Source: Streptomyces eurythermus
GTDB taxonomy: Bacteria > Actinomycetota > Actinomycetes > Streptomycetales > Streptomycetaceae
Direction: 5' to 3'
Assembly (NCBI RefSeq): GCF_014649115.1
Contig: NZ_BMSK01000019.1
Span: 382-64,381 of the forward strand
Length of the DNA: 64,000 nucleotides
This document shows, piece by piece, positions 8,343 to 17,008 of the stretch. The position numbers were made by a program, and so were the translations under genes. The notes below the pieces were generated by a model, which was not told the DNA's origin, did no database searches, and saw only the letters and a list, made by a program, of their open reading frames with translations. Position 1 is the stretch's first letter; each line of letters begins with the position of its first letter.

Positions 8343-8405
8343 TTGCACAGTAACGTGCAATTGCACAACACTGTGCAATGTACGACGTTGCACAGGACTG
8401 TGCAA
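8343..8405. promoter_or_regulatory. Three TetR-type operators between MFS exporter and tetR
   Basis: Three 18-bp sites share TTGCACA...TGTGCAA: TTGCACAGTAACGTGCAA at 8343-8360, TTGCACAACACTGTGCAA at 8361-8378 (abutting the first), and TTGCACAGGACTGTGCAA at 8388-8405. The last is almost a perfect palindrome. They lie between the divergent starts of the exporter (8307) and regulator (8436), the expected position for a repressor controlling both genes. Confidence 0.85.
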
Positions 8406-8435
8406 GTCCAGTCCGAAGGGGGTCGGGAAGGCACA

Positions 8436-9050
8436 ATGACCGCCATGACCACGGGTAACACCAGCCGCGCCGACGCAAACCGGCGCCGCATCCTCGACGT
8501 CGCCCTCGCGGAGCTGCTGCGCGATCCCGACGCGTCCATGGACCAGATCGCCCGCGCGGCAGGCGTCGTACGACGGACGGTGTACGGCCACTTCCCGAGC
8601 CGCGAGGCGCTGATCAGCACGCTCGTGGACGAGGCGGTGCAGGCGCTGGCGGACGCCGACGCGGCGGGCCGGGCGGGAGTGACGGATCCGGCGGAGGCGG
8701 TGGCCCGGTCGGTGCTCGCGGTCTGGCAGACCGCCGACCGTTACCGGCTGCTGATCGCGCTGGCCCAGCGGACGGTCACCGTCCAGGGCATCCGCGACCG
8801 CCTCGCCCCCCTGCGCGAGTCGAAGGTACGGCTGCTCCAGCGCGGGCTGGACACGGGCGTGTTCCAGTCGCCGCTGCCCGCCCCGGCGCTGGCGTACGTC
8901 CACGAGCAGATGCTGTTCGCCCTGATGGAGGCGGTGAACGACGGCCTTCTGGCAGCGGCGCAGGCGGGCCGCTCGGCCACGGTCGCCGTCCTGACCGCGG
9001 CGGGCGTGCCCGCCTCCCGGGCCATGGAACTGGTGGCCGAGGTGTCGTAG
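8436..9050 (+). CDS. TetR/AcrR-family transcriptional repressor of the adjacent exporter
   Basis: The protein is 204 residues from ATG 8436, preceded by GGGAAGG at good spacing. The frame stays open further upstream, but that part would run through the operators and is unlikely to be translated. The N-terminal helix-turn-helix is ADANRRRILDVALAELL...MDQIARAAGVVRRTVYGHFPSREAL; the rest is a ligand-binding helical domain. Its neighbour is the divergent DHA2 exporter, and three matching palindromes lie between them, so autoregulation and control of the pump are inferred. The ligand is unknown. Confidence 0.92.
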   Translation: MTAMTTGNTSRADANRRRILDVALAELLRDPDASMDQIARAAGVVRRTVYGHFPSREALISTLVDEAVQALADADAAGRAGVTDPAEAVARSVLAVWQTADRYRLLIALAQRTVTVQGIRDRLAPLRESKVRLLQRGLDTGVFQSPLPAPALAYVHEQMLFALMEAVNDGLLAAAQAGRSATVAVLTAAGVPASRAMELVAEVS

Positions 9051-9071
9051 CAGCGCCTGGGAAACGGAGAA

Positions 9072-9112
9072 CCGGCCGTCCGGCCCCGGTTCAGGCGGGG
9101 CCGGACGGCCGG
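9072..9112. terminator. Bidirectional hairpin between tetR and dctA
   Basis: A perfect 17-bp inverted repeat (9072-9088 with 9096-9112) flanks the loop GTTCAGG. It lies between two convergent genes. There is no U tract, as is common in Streptomyces. Confidence 0.75.
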
Positions 9113-9164
9113 AGAACGGCGGCGGTTCGGATGAGCCGGGCGGCCGGAGACCGGCGGCGGGCGC

Positions 9165-10544
9165 TCAGGCCTTGACCAGCCCCTCCTTACGGACGGACGG
9201 GGTCTCGCTCACCGAGGACCGCCCCTCGTCCAGCAGCGTGGTCTCGTCGAACGGCATCTCGCCGGCCAGCACCCGGCGCACCCGGTCCTTGTCGATCTCC
9301 TTGGTCCACGTCCCGACCAGGACCGTCGCCACCGCGTTGCCCGCGAAGTTCGTCAGGGCCCGCGCCTCGCTCATGAAGCGGTCGATGCCCACGATCAGCC
9401 CGACGCCGTCGACCAGGGCCGGCTTGTGCGACTGCAGGCCGCCGGCCAGCGTGGCGAGGCCCGCGCCGCTGACCCCGGCCGCGCCCTTGGACGCCAGCAG
9501 CAGGAACAGCAGCAGCGGAATCTGCTCGCCCACCGACATCGGCGTCCCGAGCGCGTCCGCGATGTACAGCGACGCCATGGTCATGTAGATCATCGTGCCG
9601 TCGAGGTTGAACGAGTAGCCCGTCGGCACGGTGATGCCGACCACCGGCCGGCTGACGCCGAGGTGCTCCATCTTCGCGATCAGCCGGGGCAGCGCGGACT
9701 CCGACGACGACGTGGACAGGATCAGCAGGAACTCGCGGGCGAGGTACTTGAACAGCGAGAAGACGTTCAGCCCCGCGACGATCCGCAGCAGCGCGCCGAG
9801 CACCAGGAAGACGAACAGGAAGCAGGTGACGTAGAAGCCGAGCATCAGCACGGCCAGGCTCTTGAGCGCGTCGACGCCGGCGGAGCCGACCACGGCCGCG
9901 ATCGCGCCGAACGCGCCGACCGGCGCCGCCCACATCACCATCGACAGGATGCGGAAGACGAGCCGCTGGAGGTGCTCGATCCCGCGCAGCACCGGCTGCC
10001 CGGCCGGGCCCATGGCCTGGAGCGCGAACCCGGCGAGCAGCGCCACCAGCAGCGTCTGGAGCACCTCGCCCTGGGTGAACGCGGACACGAACGTGTTGGG
10101 GATGATCGACAGCACGAAGTCCACCGGCGGCAGCGCGTCGCTCTCCACCTGGGCGTGCCCGCTCTTGCGGAGCGCGTCGGTCAGGTGCAGCCCGTCGCCG
10201 GGGTGCAGCACATTGCCGACCACGAGACCGATGGCGAGCGCGACGAGCGACATCACCAGGAAGTAGCCGAGGGCGATGCCGCCGACGGCCCCGACCTTCG
10301 CGGCCTTCCGTACCGAACCGATACCGAGCACGATCGTGCAGAAGATGATCGGCGAGATCATCATCTTGATCAGGTTCACAAAGCCGGTGCCCAGCGGCTT
10401 CAGCTCCACCGCCGCGTCGGGCCAGATCAGGCCCACGGCGATGCCGAGCGCGACCGCCGCGATGACGGCGATGTACAGGTAATGGGTCCGGTCCCGCTGG
10501 GCGCGGGGTGCGGCAGGTGCCGTATCGGCGGGGCTGGCGGCCAC
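9165..10544 (-). CDS. dctA: C4-dicarboxylate:cation symporter DctA
   Basis: The 459-residue membrane protein belongs to the DAACS (glutamate/dicarboxylate carrier) family and should import succinate, fumarate and malate. Diagnostic segments are the serine-rich hairpin SSSESALPRLIAKMEHLG, the TM7 motif TGYSFNLDGTMIYM, hairpin 2 (LLASKGAAGVSGAG) and the TM8 segment IVGIDRFMSEARALTNFAGNAVAT. The GTG start at 10544 is chosen because AGGAGG lies 6 nt upstream; upstream in-frame codons would add an implausible leader. It is divergent from a CitA/DcuS-type two-component system, the usual regulator of C4-dicarboxylate uptake. Confidence 0.95.
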   Translation of the reverse strand: MAASPADTAPAAPRAQRDRTHYLYIAVIAAVALGIAVGLIWPDAAVELKPLGTGFVNLIKMMISPIIFCTIVLGIGSVRKAAKVGAVGGIALGYFLVMSLVALAIGLVVGNVLHPGDGLHLTDALRKSGHAQVESDALPPVDFVLSIIPNTFVSAFTQGEVLQTLLVALLAGFALQAMGPAGQPVLRGIEHLQRLVFRILSMVMWAAPVGAFGAIAAVVGSAGVDALKSLAVLMLGFYVTCFLFVFLVLGALLRIVAGLNVFSLFKYLAREFLLILSTSSSESALPRLIAKMEHLGVSRPVVGITVPTGYSFNLDGTMIYMTMASLYIADALGTPMSVGEQIPLLLFLLLASKGAAGVSGAGLATLAGGLQSHKPALVDGVGLIVGIDRFMSEARALTNFAGNAVATVLVGTWTKEIDKDRVRRVLAGEMPFDETTLLDEGRSSVSETPSVRKEGLVKA

Positions 10545-10655
10545 GACTGCCCTCCTTGACGTCTTCGTCGGCGAACAACCGGCGTGCGGCTCACGTCCGG
10601 GCGTTGTTGGGAACGCCGTGACTATCTCCCGGCCTGTGAGGGCGGTCACCCTTCC

Positions 10656-10669
10656 GTTCATTTAGTTCA
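10656..10669 (+). promoter_or_regulatory. GTTCA direct repeat upstream of the sensor kinase
   Basis: GTTCA occurs at 10656-10660 and 10665-10669 (9-bp period) in the A/T-richer part of the dctA/kinase divergent region. Short direct repeats near this spacing are plausible response-regulator half-sites; assignment to the adjacent regulator is inference. Confidence 0.3.
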
Positions 10670-10697
10670 CGATCGGACGGAGAGGCACACTGCTGAC

Positions 10698-12890
10698 ATG
10701 CGTCTGCCCGCCCTCCCCCGACCCCGCAGCCTGGCCGGCCAGCTGTTCGCCATGCAGGCCGTGCTGATCGCGGTGGTCGTGGCCGGGTACGCGCTCTTCA
10801 CCTACGTCAGCGACCGGCGGCAGGCCGAGGAGGCCGCCGCGCGGCAGGCCACGGCGGTGGCCCGGTCGGTCGCCGACGCCCCCTCGGTCCGCGCGGCGAT
10901 CCGCGGCCCGGACCCGACGGCCCGGCTGGAGCCGTACGCCCTCCAGGTCACCCGGGACGCCAACGTCGACTTCGTGACGATCATGGACCCGTCCGGCATC
11001 CGCTGGACCCACCCGGACCGCGCGCAGATCGGCGGACGCTTCCTCGGCAGCATCGAACCGGCCCGGCACGGCCGTACCTTCACCGAGACCTACACGGGCA
11101 CGCTCGGCCCGTCCGTCCGCGCGGTGACCCCGGTCACGGACGGCGGCCGGATCACCGGGCTGGTGAGCGCCGGCATCAAGGTCGAGACGATCAGCGCCCG
11201 GATCCAGGACCAGGTCACCGCGCTGCTCGGGGTGGCCGGCGGGGCGCTGGTGCTGGGCGCGGTCGGCACCTATGTGATCAACGCCCGGCTGCGCCGCCAC
11301 ACCCACGGCATGAACGCCACCGAGCTGAGCCGGATGCACGACTACCACCAGGCGGCGCTGCACGCGGTCCGGGAAGGGCTGCTGATGCTCGACGGCCAGT
11401 ACCGCGTCGCACTGGTCAACGACGGCGGCCGGGAACTGCTGGGGCTCGGCGGCACCCCGGACGCGGAACTGGTCGGCCGCTCGGTCGCCGGGCTCGGCCT
11501 GCCGGCCCCGCTCACCGGCGCCCTGCTGTCCTCCGAACCCCGGGTGGACGAGGTGCACCTGACCGCGTCCCGGGTGCTGGTGGTGAACACCTCCCCGGTG
11601 TCCGGGGGCGAGCGCCGGGGCACGGTCGTGACGCTCCGGGACGTCACCGAACTCCAGTCCCTGATGGGCGAGCTGGACTCCGAGCGCGGCTTCACGCAGG
11701 CGCTGCGCTCGCAGGCGCACGAGGCCGCGAACCGGCTGCACACGGTCGTCTCGCTGATCGAACTGGGCCGCGCCGAGGAGGCGGTGGAGTTCGCCACGGC
11801 CGAGCTGGAGCTGGCCCAGGCCCTCACCGACCAGGTGGTGGCGGCGGTCGGCGAGCCGGTGCTGGCCGCGCTGCTGCTGGGCAAGACCGCCCAGGCGCAC
11901 GAGCGGGGCGTGGAGCTGGTGGTCTCCCCGGACAGCCGCCTGGACGACGGCCTGCTGCCGGCCGAGCTGCCGGCGCGGGACCTGGTCACGATCCTCGGCA
12001 ACCTGATCGACAACGCGGTGGACGCGGCCCAGGGCAGCGTCCGGGCGCGGGTGACGGTGACGGCGTACGCTTCGGGCGCCGAGCTGGTGCTGCGGGTGTC
12101 GGACACCGGCCCCGGTGTCGACCCCGCGCATGCCGGCCTGGTATTCCAGCGGGGGTTCTCCACCAAGCCGGCCGGGCCGGGCGGGCGGGGACTCGGGCTG
12201 GCCCTGGCCCGGCAGGCGGTGACCCGCCACGAGGGCACGCTGACGGTGACGGGATCCGGCGAGGACGGCGAGGGCGGAGCGGTGTTCGAGGTGCGGTTGC
12301 CGTTGCGCGCGCCCCTGGGTGGTGGCGGAGGCGCGTCACCGGGCGGCGGATCCGCGACTACAGGCGACGACGCGTACGCGTCACCAGGCAGCGCACGCAC
12401 GTCGACGGGCAACGGGACCGCGCCCCTGGGCGGCGGCGGATACGCGCCCCCAGGCGACGAACCAACGACCACGGGCAGCGACGGCTATGCGTCACCAGGC
12501 AGCGCACGCACGTCCGCGGGCGACGGACCCGCGTCCCCGGGCGGCGGCGCATGTCCGTCTCCCGCCGGTGGGTCCGCGACCACGGGCAGCGACGGCTATG
12601 CGTCACCAGGCAGCGCATCCACGTCGACGGGCAACGGGACCGCGCCCCCAGGCGACGGCGGATACGCGCCCCCAGGCGACGAACCAACGACCACGGGCAG
12701 CGACGGCTATGCGTCACCAGGCAGCGCACGCACGTCCGCGGGCGACGGACCCGCGTCCCCGGGCGGCGGCGCATATCCGTCTCCCGCCGGTGGGTCCGCG
12801 ACTACGGGCAGCGGCGGGTACGCGCCCCAAGCCGACGGACCCGCGACCACGCGCAGTGGCGGAAGCGCACCCCTGGGCGGTGGCGGATGA
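10698..12890 (+). CDS. CitA/DcuS-type sensor histidine kinase with repetitive C-terminal tail
   Basis: The 730-residue protein begins at ATG 10698. It has a first membrane helix (about 14-36), an extracytoplasmic sensor region, a second helix (about 168-190), a cytoplasmic PAS region, the phospho-acceptor segment QAHEAANRLHTVVSLIELG (His341), an N box (LGNLIDNAVDAA), DTGPG, and GGRGLGLALARQ. The kinase core ends near residue 537. The remaining ~190 residues are a low-complexity Gly/Ser/Pro/Thr/Ala tail built from a 74-residue unit (TTGSDGYASPGS...) present twice plus a third partial copy; this is not part of the family. The stop overlaps the response-regulator start (ATGA). It probably senses external C4-dicarboxylates or citrate and controls dctA. 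Confidence 0.9.
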   Translation: MRLPALPRPRSLAGQLFAMQAVLIAVVVAGYALFTYVSDRRQAEEAAARQATAVARSVADAPSVRAAIRGPDPTARLEPYALQVTRDANVDFVTIMDPSGIRWTHPDRAQIGGRFLGSIEPARHGRTFTETYTGTLGPSVRAVTPVTDGGRITGLVSAGIKVETISARIQDQVTALLGVAGGALVLGAVGTYVINARLRRHTHGMNATELSRMHDYHQAALHAVREGLLMLDGQYRVALVNDGGRELLGLGGTPDAELVGRSVAGLGLPAPLTGALLSSEPRVDEVHLTASRVLVVNTSPVSGGERRGTVVTLRDVTELQSLMGELDSERGFTQALRSQAHEAANRLHTVVSLIELGRAEEAVEFATAELELAQALTDQVVAAVGEPVLAALLLGKTAQAHERGVELVVSPDSRLDDGLLPAELPARDLVTILGNLIDNAVDAAQGSVRARVTVTAYASGAELVLRVSDTGPGVDPAHAGLVFQRGFSTKPAGPGGRGLGLALARQAVTRHEGTLTVTGSGEDGEGGAVFEVRLPLRAPLGGGGGASPGGGSATTGDDAYASPGSARTSTGNGTAPLGGGGYAPPGDEPTTTGSDGYASPGSARTSAGDGPASPGGGACPSPAGGSATTGSDGYASPGSASTSTGNGTAPPGDGGYAPPGDEPTTTGSDGYASPGSARTSAGDGPASPGGGAYPSPAGGSATTGSGGYAPQADGPATTRSGGSAPLGGGG
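12357..12886 (+). repeat. 222-bp tandem repeat in the kinase gene 3' end
   Basis: Unit 1 (12357-12578) and unit 2 (12579-12800) are 222 bp (74 codons) each and nearly identical. A third degenerate partial unit continues to about 12886. Each unit also contains sub-repeats (TTTGSDGYASPGSA and related). The other frames are also largely stop-free, which reflects the repeat composition. Confidence 0.88.
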
Positions 12891-13579
12891 CGGACGAACG
12901 GCAGCCCATCCGCGTCCTGGTCGTCGAGGACGACCCGGTGGCCGCCGACGCCCACGTGATGTACGTCGGCCGGGTGCCGGGATTCGTCGCGGTCGGGAAG
13001 GCGCACACCGGCGCGGAGGCCCGGCGGATCCTGGACCGCACCCCGGTGGACCTGCTCCTGCTGGATCTGCACCTGCCCGACGTGCACGGCTTGCAGCTGG
13101 CCAGGTCGCTGCGCGCGGGCGGGCACCACGCGGACGTGATCGCGGTGACCTCGGCGCGGGACCTGGCGGTGGTGCGGGAGGGCGTCTCGCTGGGCGTCGT
13201 CCAGTACGTCCTGAAACCGTTCACGTTCGCGACGCTCCGGGACCGGCTGGTGCGCTACGCCGAGTTCCACGCGGCGGCGGGCGAGGCGAGCGGCCAGGAC
13301 GAGGTCGACCGGGCCCTGGCGGCCCTGCGCGCCCCCACGCCGGCGGCCCTGCCGAAGGGCCTGAGCGCACCGACGCTGCAACGGGTGACGGGCGCGCTGC
13401 GGGAGGCGCCGGACGGGCTCACGGCGGCCGGGCTGGCCGAGGCGGTGGGCATCTCCCGCATCACGGCCCGCCGCTACCTGGAACACCTGGTGGACACGGG
13501 CCGGGCCGCCCGGAGCCCGCTGTACGGGCAGGTGGGCCGGCCGGAGCTGGTGTACCGGTGGGTGCCGCAGGGGCGGTGA
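12887..13579 (+). CDS. CitB/DcuR-type response regulator
   Basis: The 230-residue protein starts at ATG 12887, overlapping the kinase stop. The receiver domain shows the acidic pair in VVEDDP, the phospho-acceptor Asp60 in LLLLDLHLPD and the conserved Lys in YVLKPF. The C-terminal winged helix (GLTAAGLAEAVGISRITARRYLEHLVDTGRA) is characteristic of regulators paired with CitA/DcuS-type kinases. It should bind in the dctA/kinase intergenic region and activate dctA. Confidence 0.93.
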   Translation: MTDERQPIRVLVVEDDPVAADAHVMYVGRVPGFVAVGKAHTGAEARRILDRTPVDLLLLDLHLPDVHGLQLARSLRAGGHHADVIAVTSARDLAVVREGVSLGVVQYVLKPFTFATLRDRLVRYAEFHAAAGEASGQDEVDRALAALRAPTPAALPKGLSAPTLQRVTGALREAPDGLTAAGLAEAVGISRITARRYLEHLVDTGRAARSPLYGQVGRPELVYRWVPQGR

Positions 13580-13683
13580 GGCCACGGCGCGGGGGCGATC
13601 CCCGGCCGCCCCCGCCCGGGTACGGCGGACCGCGCGGTGCCCGGGACGGCCCGGCCGGCGCGCGCTATCACCCCGCAGACGCA

Positions 13684-13713
13684 TTGACCTGACCGGACCA
13701 GCGCTCTTACCTT
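13684..13713 (+). promoter_or_regulatory. Promoter candidate for the ABC importer operon
   Basis: TTGACC (13684-13689) is followed after 18 bp by TACCTT (13708-13713). The transcript would begin about 40 nt upstream of the binding-protein start at 13761. Confidence 0.45.
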
Positions 13714-13760
13714 CACACGGCAGTCATCTCCGCGCCACCCCCACGTGCGCTCAGGAGGTC

Positions 13761-15134
13761 ATGCCCGTGCGCCCCACCGCCGCCCTCTCCGCCCTCCTCG
13801 CCGCCGCCCTCTCCGTCACCGCGCTCGCCGCCTGCGGCAGCGGTTCCGGTCACGGCCCGGACACGGTCAAGGTGTCGTACAAGCAGTCCACCGACAACTC
13901 CGTCAAGGTGGCGGACACCTACCTGGCCGGCGTCAAGAAGCAGTTCGAGCGCGAACACCCCGGCAAGAAGGTGGAGTTCGTGCCGATCAAGGCGCCGGAC
14001 GCGGAGTACTACACCAAGCTCCAGCAGATGCTGCGCTCCCCGCGCACCGCCCCGGACCTGGTCTACGAGGACACCTTCCTCATCAACTCCGACATCACCA
14101 GCGGGTACTTGAGACCGCTCGACGCCTATCTGGCCAAGTGGCCGGACTGGAAGCAGTTCATCGGCAGCGCGAAGGCGGCGGCGAAGGGCCGGGACGGCAA
14201 GACGTACGGGGTGCCGGACGGCACGGACACCCGCGGACTCTGGTACGACAGGCGGGTGTTCGCGAAGGCGGGCCTGCCGGCGGACTGGCAGCCGCGGACC
14301 TGGGCGGACGTCCTGGCCGCCGCCCGCGCCATCAAGCGGAAGGTCCCCGGCGTCGTCCCGCTCAACGTCTACACCGGCAAACCGGCGGGCGAACGGGCCA
14401 CGATGCAGGGGTTCGAGATGCTCCTGTACGGCACGGGCGACGGCTCCTCGGACCCGCTGTACGACGACACCACCGGCAAGTGGGTCGTCGGGTCCCGGGG
14501 CTTCAAGGACGCGCTGACGTTCGTGGAGACCGTCTACCGGGAGAAGCTCGGCCCCGACGTCTCCGACGCCCTCGACCCGAACTTCAACACCACCGTCAAC
14601 GGCGAACTGCTCCCCCAGGGCAAGCTCGGCATCGCCCTCGACGGCTCCTGGCTGCCGCAGTCCTGGCAGCCGGGTTCCGGGCACGTGTGGCCCGACTGGT
14701 CCCGGCAACTGGGGCTCGCCGCCATGCCCACCCAGCACGGCCAGGCGCCCGGCAAGGTGAGCATGTCCGGCGGCTGGACCTGGGCCATCCCGGCGAAGGC
14801 CGCCAACCCCGGCCTCGCTTTCGACTTCGTCAAGACGCTCCAGACGAAGGACAACGCCCGCAAGTGGTACATCGCCAACTCCGGCATCGCCGTACGCCAG
14901 GACGTCGCCGCCGACCCCGCCTACACCGGCGCCCAGCCCGGCCTGCGGTTCTTCACCGGCCTGGTGGCCCACACGCACTACCGGCCCGCGTACCCGGCGT
15001 ACCCGAAGGTGTCGACCGCCATCCAGGAGGCCATGGAGGGCGTCACGACCGGTGACCTGTCCGTGGCGGAGGCGGCGAGCGGCTACGACGCCACCGTCAA
15101 GGACGTCACCGGCGGCCGAGTGGTCCGCAAGTGA
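13761..15134 (+). CDS. ABC transporter extracellular solute-binding lipoprotein (family 1, sugar-type)
   Basis: The 457-residue protein starts at ATG 13761 with AGGAGG just upstream. It has a lipoprotein signal (LLAAALSVTALAAC, lipobox LAAC) and then a family 1 solute-binding fold (VKVSYKQSTDNSVKVADTYL; APDLVYEDTFLINSDITSGYL). Anchored outside the membrane, it should capture a carbohydrate and deliver it to the two permeases that follow with overlapping start/stop codons. No ATPase gene is present here; Streptomyces sugar importers commonly share MsiK encoded elsewhere. The sugar is unknown. Confidence 0.92.
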   Translation: MPVRPTAALSALLAAALSVTALAACGSGSGHGPDTVKVSYKQSTDNSVKVADTYLAGVKKQFEREHPGKKVEFVPIKAPDAEYYTKLQQMLRSPRTAPDLVYEDTFLINSDITSGYLRPLDAYLAKWPDWKQFIGSAKAAAKGRDGKTYGVPDGTDTRGLWYDRRVFAKAGLPADWQPRTWADVLAAARAIKRKVPGVVPLNVYTGKPAGERATMQGFEMLLYGTGDGSSDPLYDDTTGKWVVGSRGFKDALTFVETVYREKLGPDVSDALDPNFNTTVNGELLPQGKLGIALDGSWLPQSWQPGSGHVWPDWSRQLGLAAMPTQHGQAPGKVSMSGGWTWAIPAKAANPGLAFDFVKTLQTKDNARKWYIANSGIAVRQDVAADPAYTGAQPGLRFFTGLVAHTHYRPAYPAYPKVSTAIQEAMEGVTTGDLSVAEAASGYDATVKDVTGGRVVRK

Positions 15135-15994
15135 GGCGCGGGCACCCGGCCGTCCGGGCCCTCCCGGTCGTTCCCGCGCTGGTCCTGCTGCTGCTCTTCC
15201 TCGCCGGGCCGATCGCCTACTGCGTCTGGATCGCCTTCACCGACCTCCAGCTCACCGGCCAGGCCCACTCCTCCTTCACCGGGCTCGCCAACTTCCGCCG
15301 GGCCTTCCGGGACGACGCCTTCCTGAACGCCGTCCGGCTGACCCTGGTGTTCACGGTGCTGTCCTCGCTCATCGGGCAGAACACCCTCGGGCTCGTGCTG
15401 GCCGCGCTGATGAAGCGCGCCTCGAAACCCGTCCGCACCCTCACCGGCGGGGTGGTGATCACCGCGTGGGTGCTGCCGGAGGTGGTGGCCGGGTTCCTGC
15501 TGTACGCGTTCTTCCGCCGCGAGGGCACGCTGAACGCGGTCCTGGACTGGCTGGGTCTGCCCCGCCAGAACTGGCTGTTCACGCTGCCCATCCTCGCCGT
15601 GTCCTTCGCCAACGTCTGGCGCGGGACGGCGTTCTCGATGCTGGTGTACTCCGCCGCGCTGGACGAGATCCCCGCCGAGATCACCGAGGCCGCCGAGGTG
15701 GACGGGGCCGGCGGATGGCGGCGGCTGTGGCACATCACGCTGCCGATGATCCGCCGTTCCATCGGCACCAATCTGATGCTCAACACCCTCCAGACGCTCT
15801 CGGTGTTCGGGCTGATCTGGGTGATGACGCGGGGCGGGCCCGGCGACCGCAGCCAGACCCTGCCGCTGTTCATGTACGAACAGGCGTTCCAGAACAGCAT
15901 GATCGGGTACGGCACGGCGGTCGCGCTGCTCCTGCTGCTGGTCGGTTCCCTGTTCTCCGTGGTCTATCTGCGGCTGCTGCGGACGGAGGTCTGA
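15131..15994 (+). CDS. Sugar ABC transporter permease (MalF/UgpA type)
   Basis: The 287-residue permease begins at GTG 15131, overlapping the binding-protein stop (GTGA). It has six predicted helices and the cytoplasmic coupling segment EITEAAEVDGAGGWRRLWHITLPMI, the EAA loop that docks on the ATPase. It is the first of two permease subunits of the importer. Confidence 0.93.
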   Translation: MRRGHPAVRALPVVPALVLLLLFLAGPIAYCVWIAFTDLQLTGQAHSSFTGLANFRRAFRDDAFLNAVRLTLVFTVLSSLIGQNTLGLVLAALMKRASKPVRTLTGGVVITAWVLPEVVAGFLLYAFFRREGTLNAVLDWLGLPRQNWLFTLPILAVSFANVWRGTAFSMLVYSAALDEIPAEITEAAEVDGAGGWRRLWHITLPMIRRSIGTNLMLNTLQTLSVFGLIWVMTRGGPGDRSQTLPLFMYEQAFQNSMIGYGTAVALLLLLVGSLFSVVYLRLLRTEV

Positions 15995-16881
15995 TGCCCC
16001 GCCGACGCGCCCCACACCGACGCGCCTCCCGTCGGGGTCCGTTCCGCCGGGGTCCGTTCCGCCGGCGCGCCACCCGGCGGCTCGCCGCAGACCTCGCGCT
16101 GCTCGCCGTGGCCGCCGCCTTCGCGCTGCCGCTGGCCTGGGTGCTGCTGTCCGCCGTGGACCCGGGCGCCGGCCTGCGGGTACGGGTCCCGGACGGGCTC
16201 ACCCTGGACAACTTCCGCGCGGTCCTCACCCCCGACATCACCTACACACCGCTGCTCAACAGCCTGCTGCTGTGCGGGGGCGGCACGGCGCTGACCGTCG
16301 GCTGCGCGGCCCTCGCCGCGTATCCGCTGTCCCGGTTCCCCTCCCGGCTGAACCGCCCGTTCCTGCTGACCATCCTGTTCGCGACCAGCCTGCCCATCAC
16401 GGCGATCATGGTGCCGGTGTACGCCCTGTTCGTCCGGGTGAACCTGATCGACACCCTCCAGGGCACCGTCTTCTTCTTCGCCGCCTCCCAACTCCCCTTC
16501 GCCATCTGGCTGATGAAGAACTTCATGGACAGTGTGCCGAGGGAGCTGGAGGAGGCGGCCTGGACGGACGGGGCCTCGGCCGCGCAGTCGCTGGTGCGGA
16601 TCGTGCTGCCGCTGATGGGGCCGGGGCTGGCCGTGGTGACGGTGTTCTCGTTCGTGATGATGTGGGGGAACTTCTTCGTCCCGTTCATGCTGCTGCTCAG
16701 CCCGGACCGGATGCCGGCCTCGGTGAGCGTCAACGACTTCTTCGGCAACCGGGGCATGGTGGCCTACGGCCAGCTCGCCGCGTTCTCCGTGCTCTACTCG
16801 ACGCCCGTGATCCTGCTGTACGTCCTGGTGGCCCGGCGACTGGGCGGCGGGTTCGCGCTGGGCGGGGCGGTGAAGGGGTGA
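15994..16881 (+). CDS. Sugar ABC transporter permease (MalG/UgpE type)
   Basis: The 295-residue permease begins at ATG 15994, sharing one base with the upstream stop. An Arg-rich N-terminus of ~30 residues (with a repeated RRGPFRRGPFRR) precedes six helices; the EAA loop is ELEEAAWTDGASAAQSLVRIVLPLM. It completes the importer with the preceding permease and binding protein. Confidence 0.93.
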   Translation: MPRRRAPHRRASRRGPFRRGPFRRRATRRLAADLALLAVAAAFALPLAWVLLSAVDPGAGLRVRVPDGLTLDNFRAVLTPDITYTPLLNSLLLCGGGTALTVGCAALAAYPLSRFPSRLNRPFLLTILFATSLPITAIMVPVYALFVRVNLIDTLQGTVFFFAASQLPFAIWLMKNFMDSVPRELEEAAWTDGASAAQSLVRIVLPLMGPGLAVVTVFSFVMMWGNFFVPFMLLLSPDRMPASVSVNDFFGNRGMVAYGQLAAFSVLYSTPVILLYVLVARRLGGGFALGGAVKG

Positions 16882-16892
16882 TGCCGCGACGC

Positions 16893-16933
16893 GGGGTGAC
16901 ACCGGGTGCCGGGGTATGCCCGGCGATCACCCC
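16893..16933 (+). terminator. Hairpin after the ABC importer operon
   Basis: An outer stem GGGGTGA/TCACCCC (16893-16899 with 16927-16933) encloses an inner stem GCCGGG/CCCGGC (16908-16913 with 16919-16924). It follows the last permease stop by 11 bp. Confidence 0.6.
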
Positions 16934-17008
16934 GTACGTTCCTACGATCCGTGATCTCGGCGGAACCGACCGTGGTCAGGACCCCTCCGCGCCCCTACGT
17001 TGTGCGGG

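Noticed and set aside
12319..13692. Alternative frames through the kinase tail repeats
   Set aside because: Stop-free only because of repeat composition; the kinase frame has the ATGA overlap with the regulator and continues the catalytic domain.
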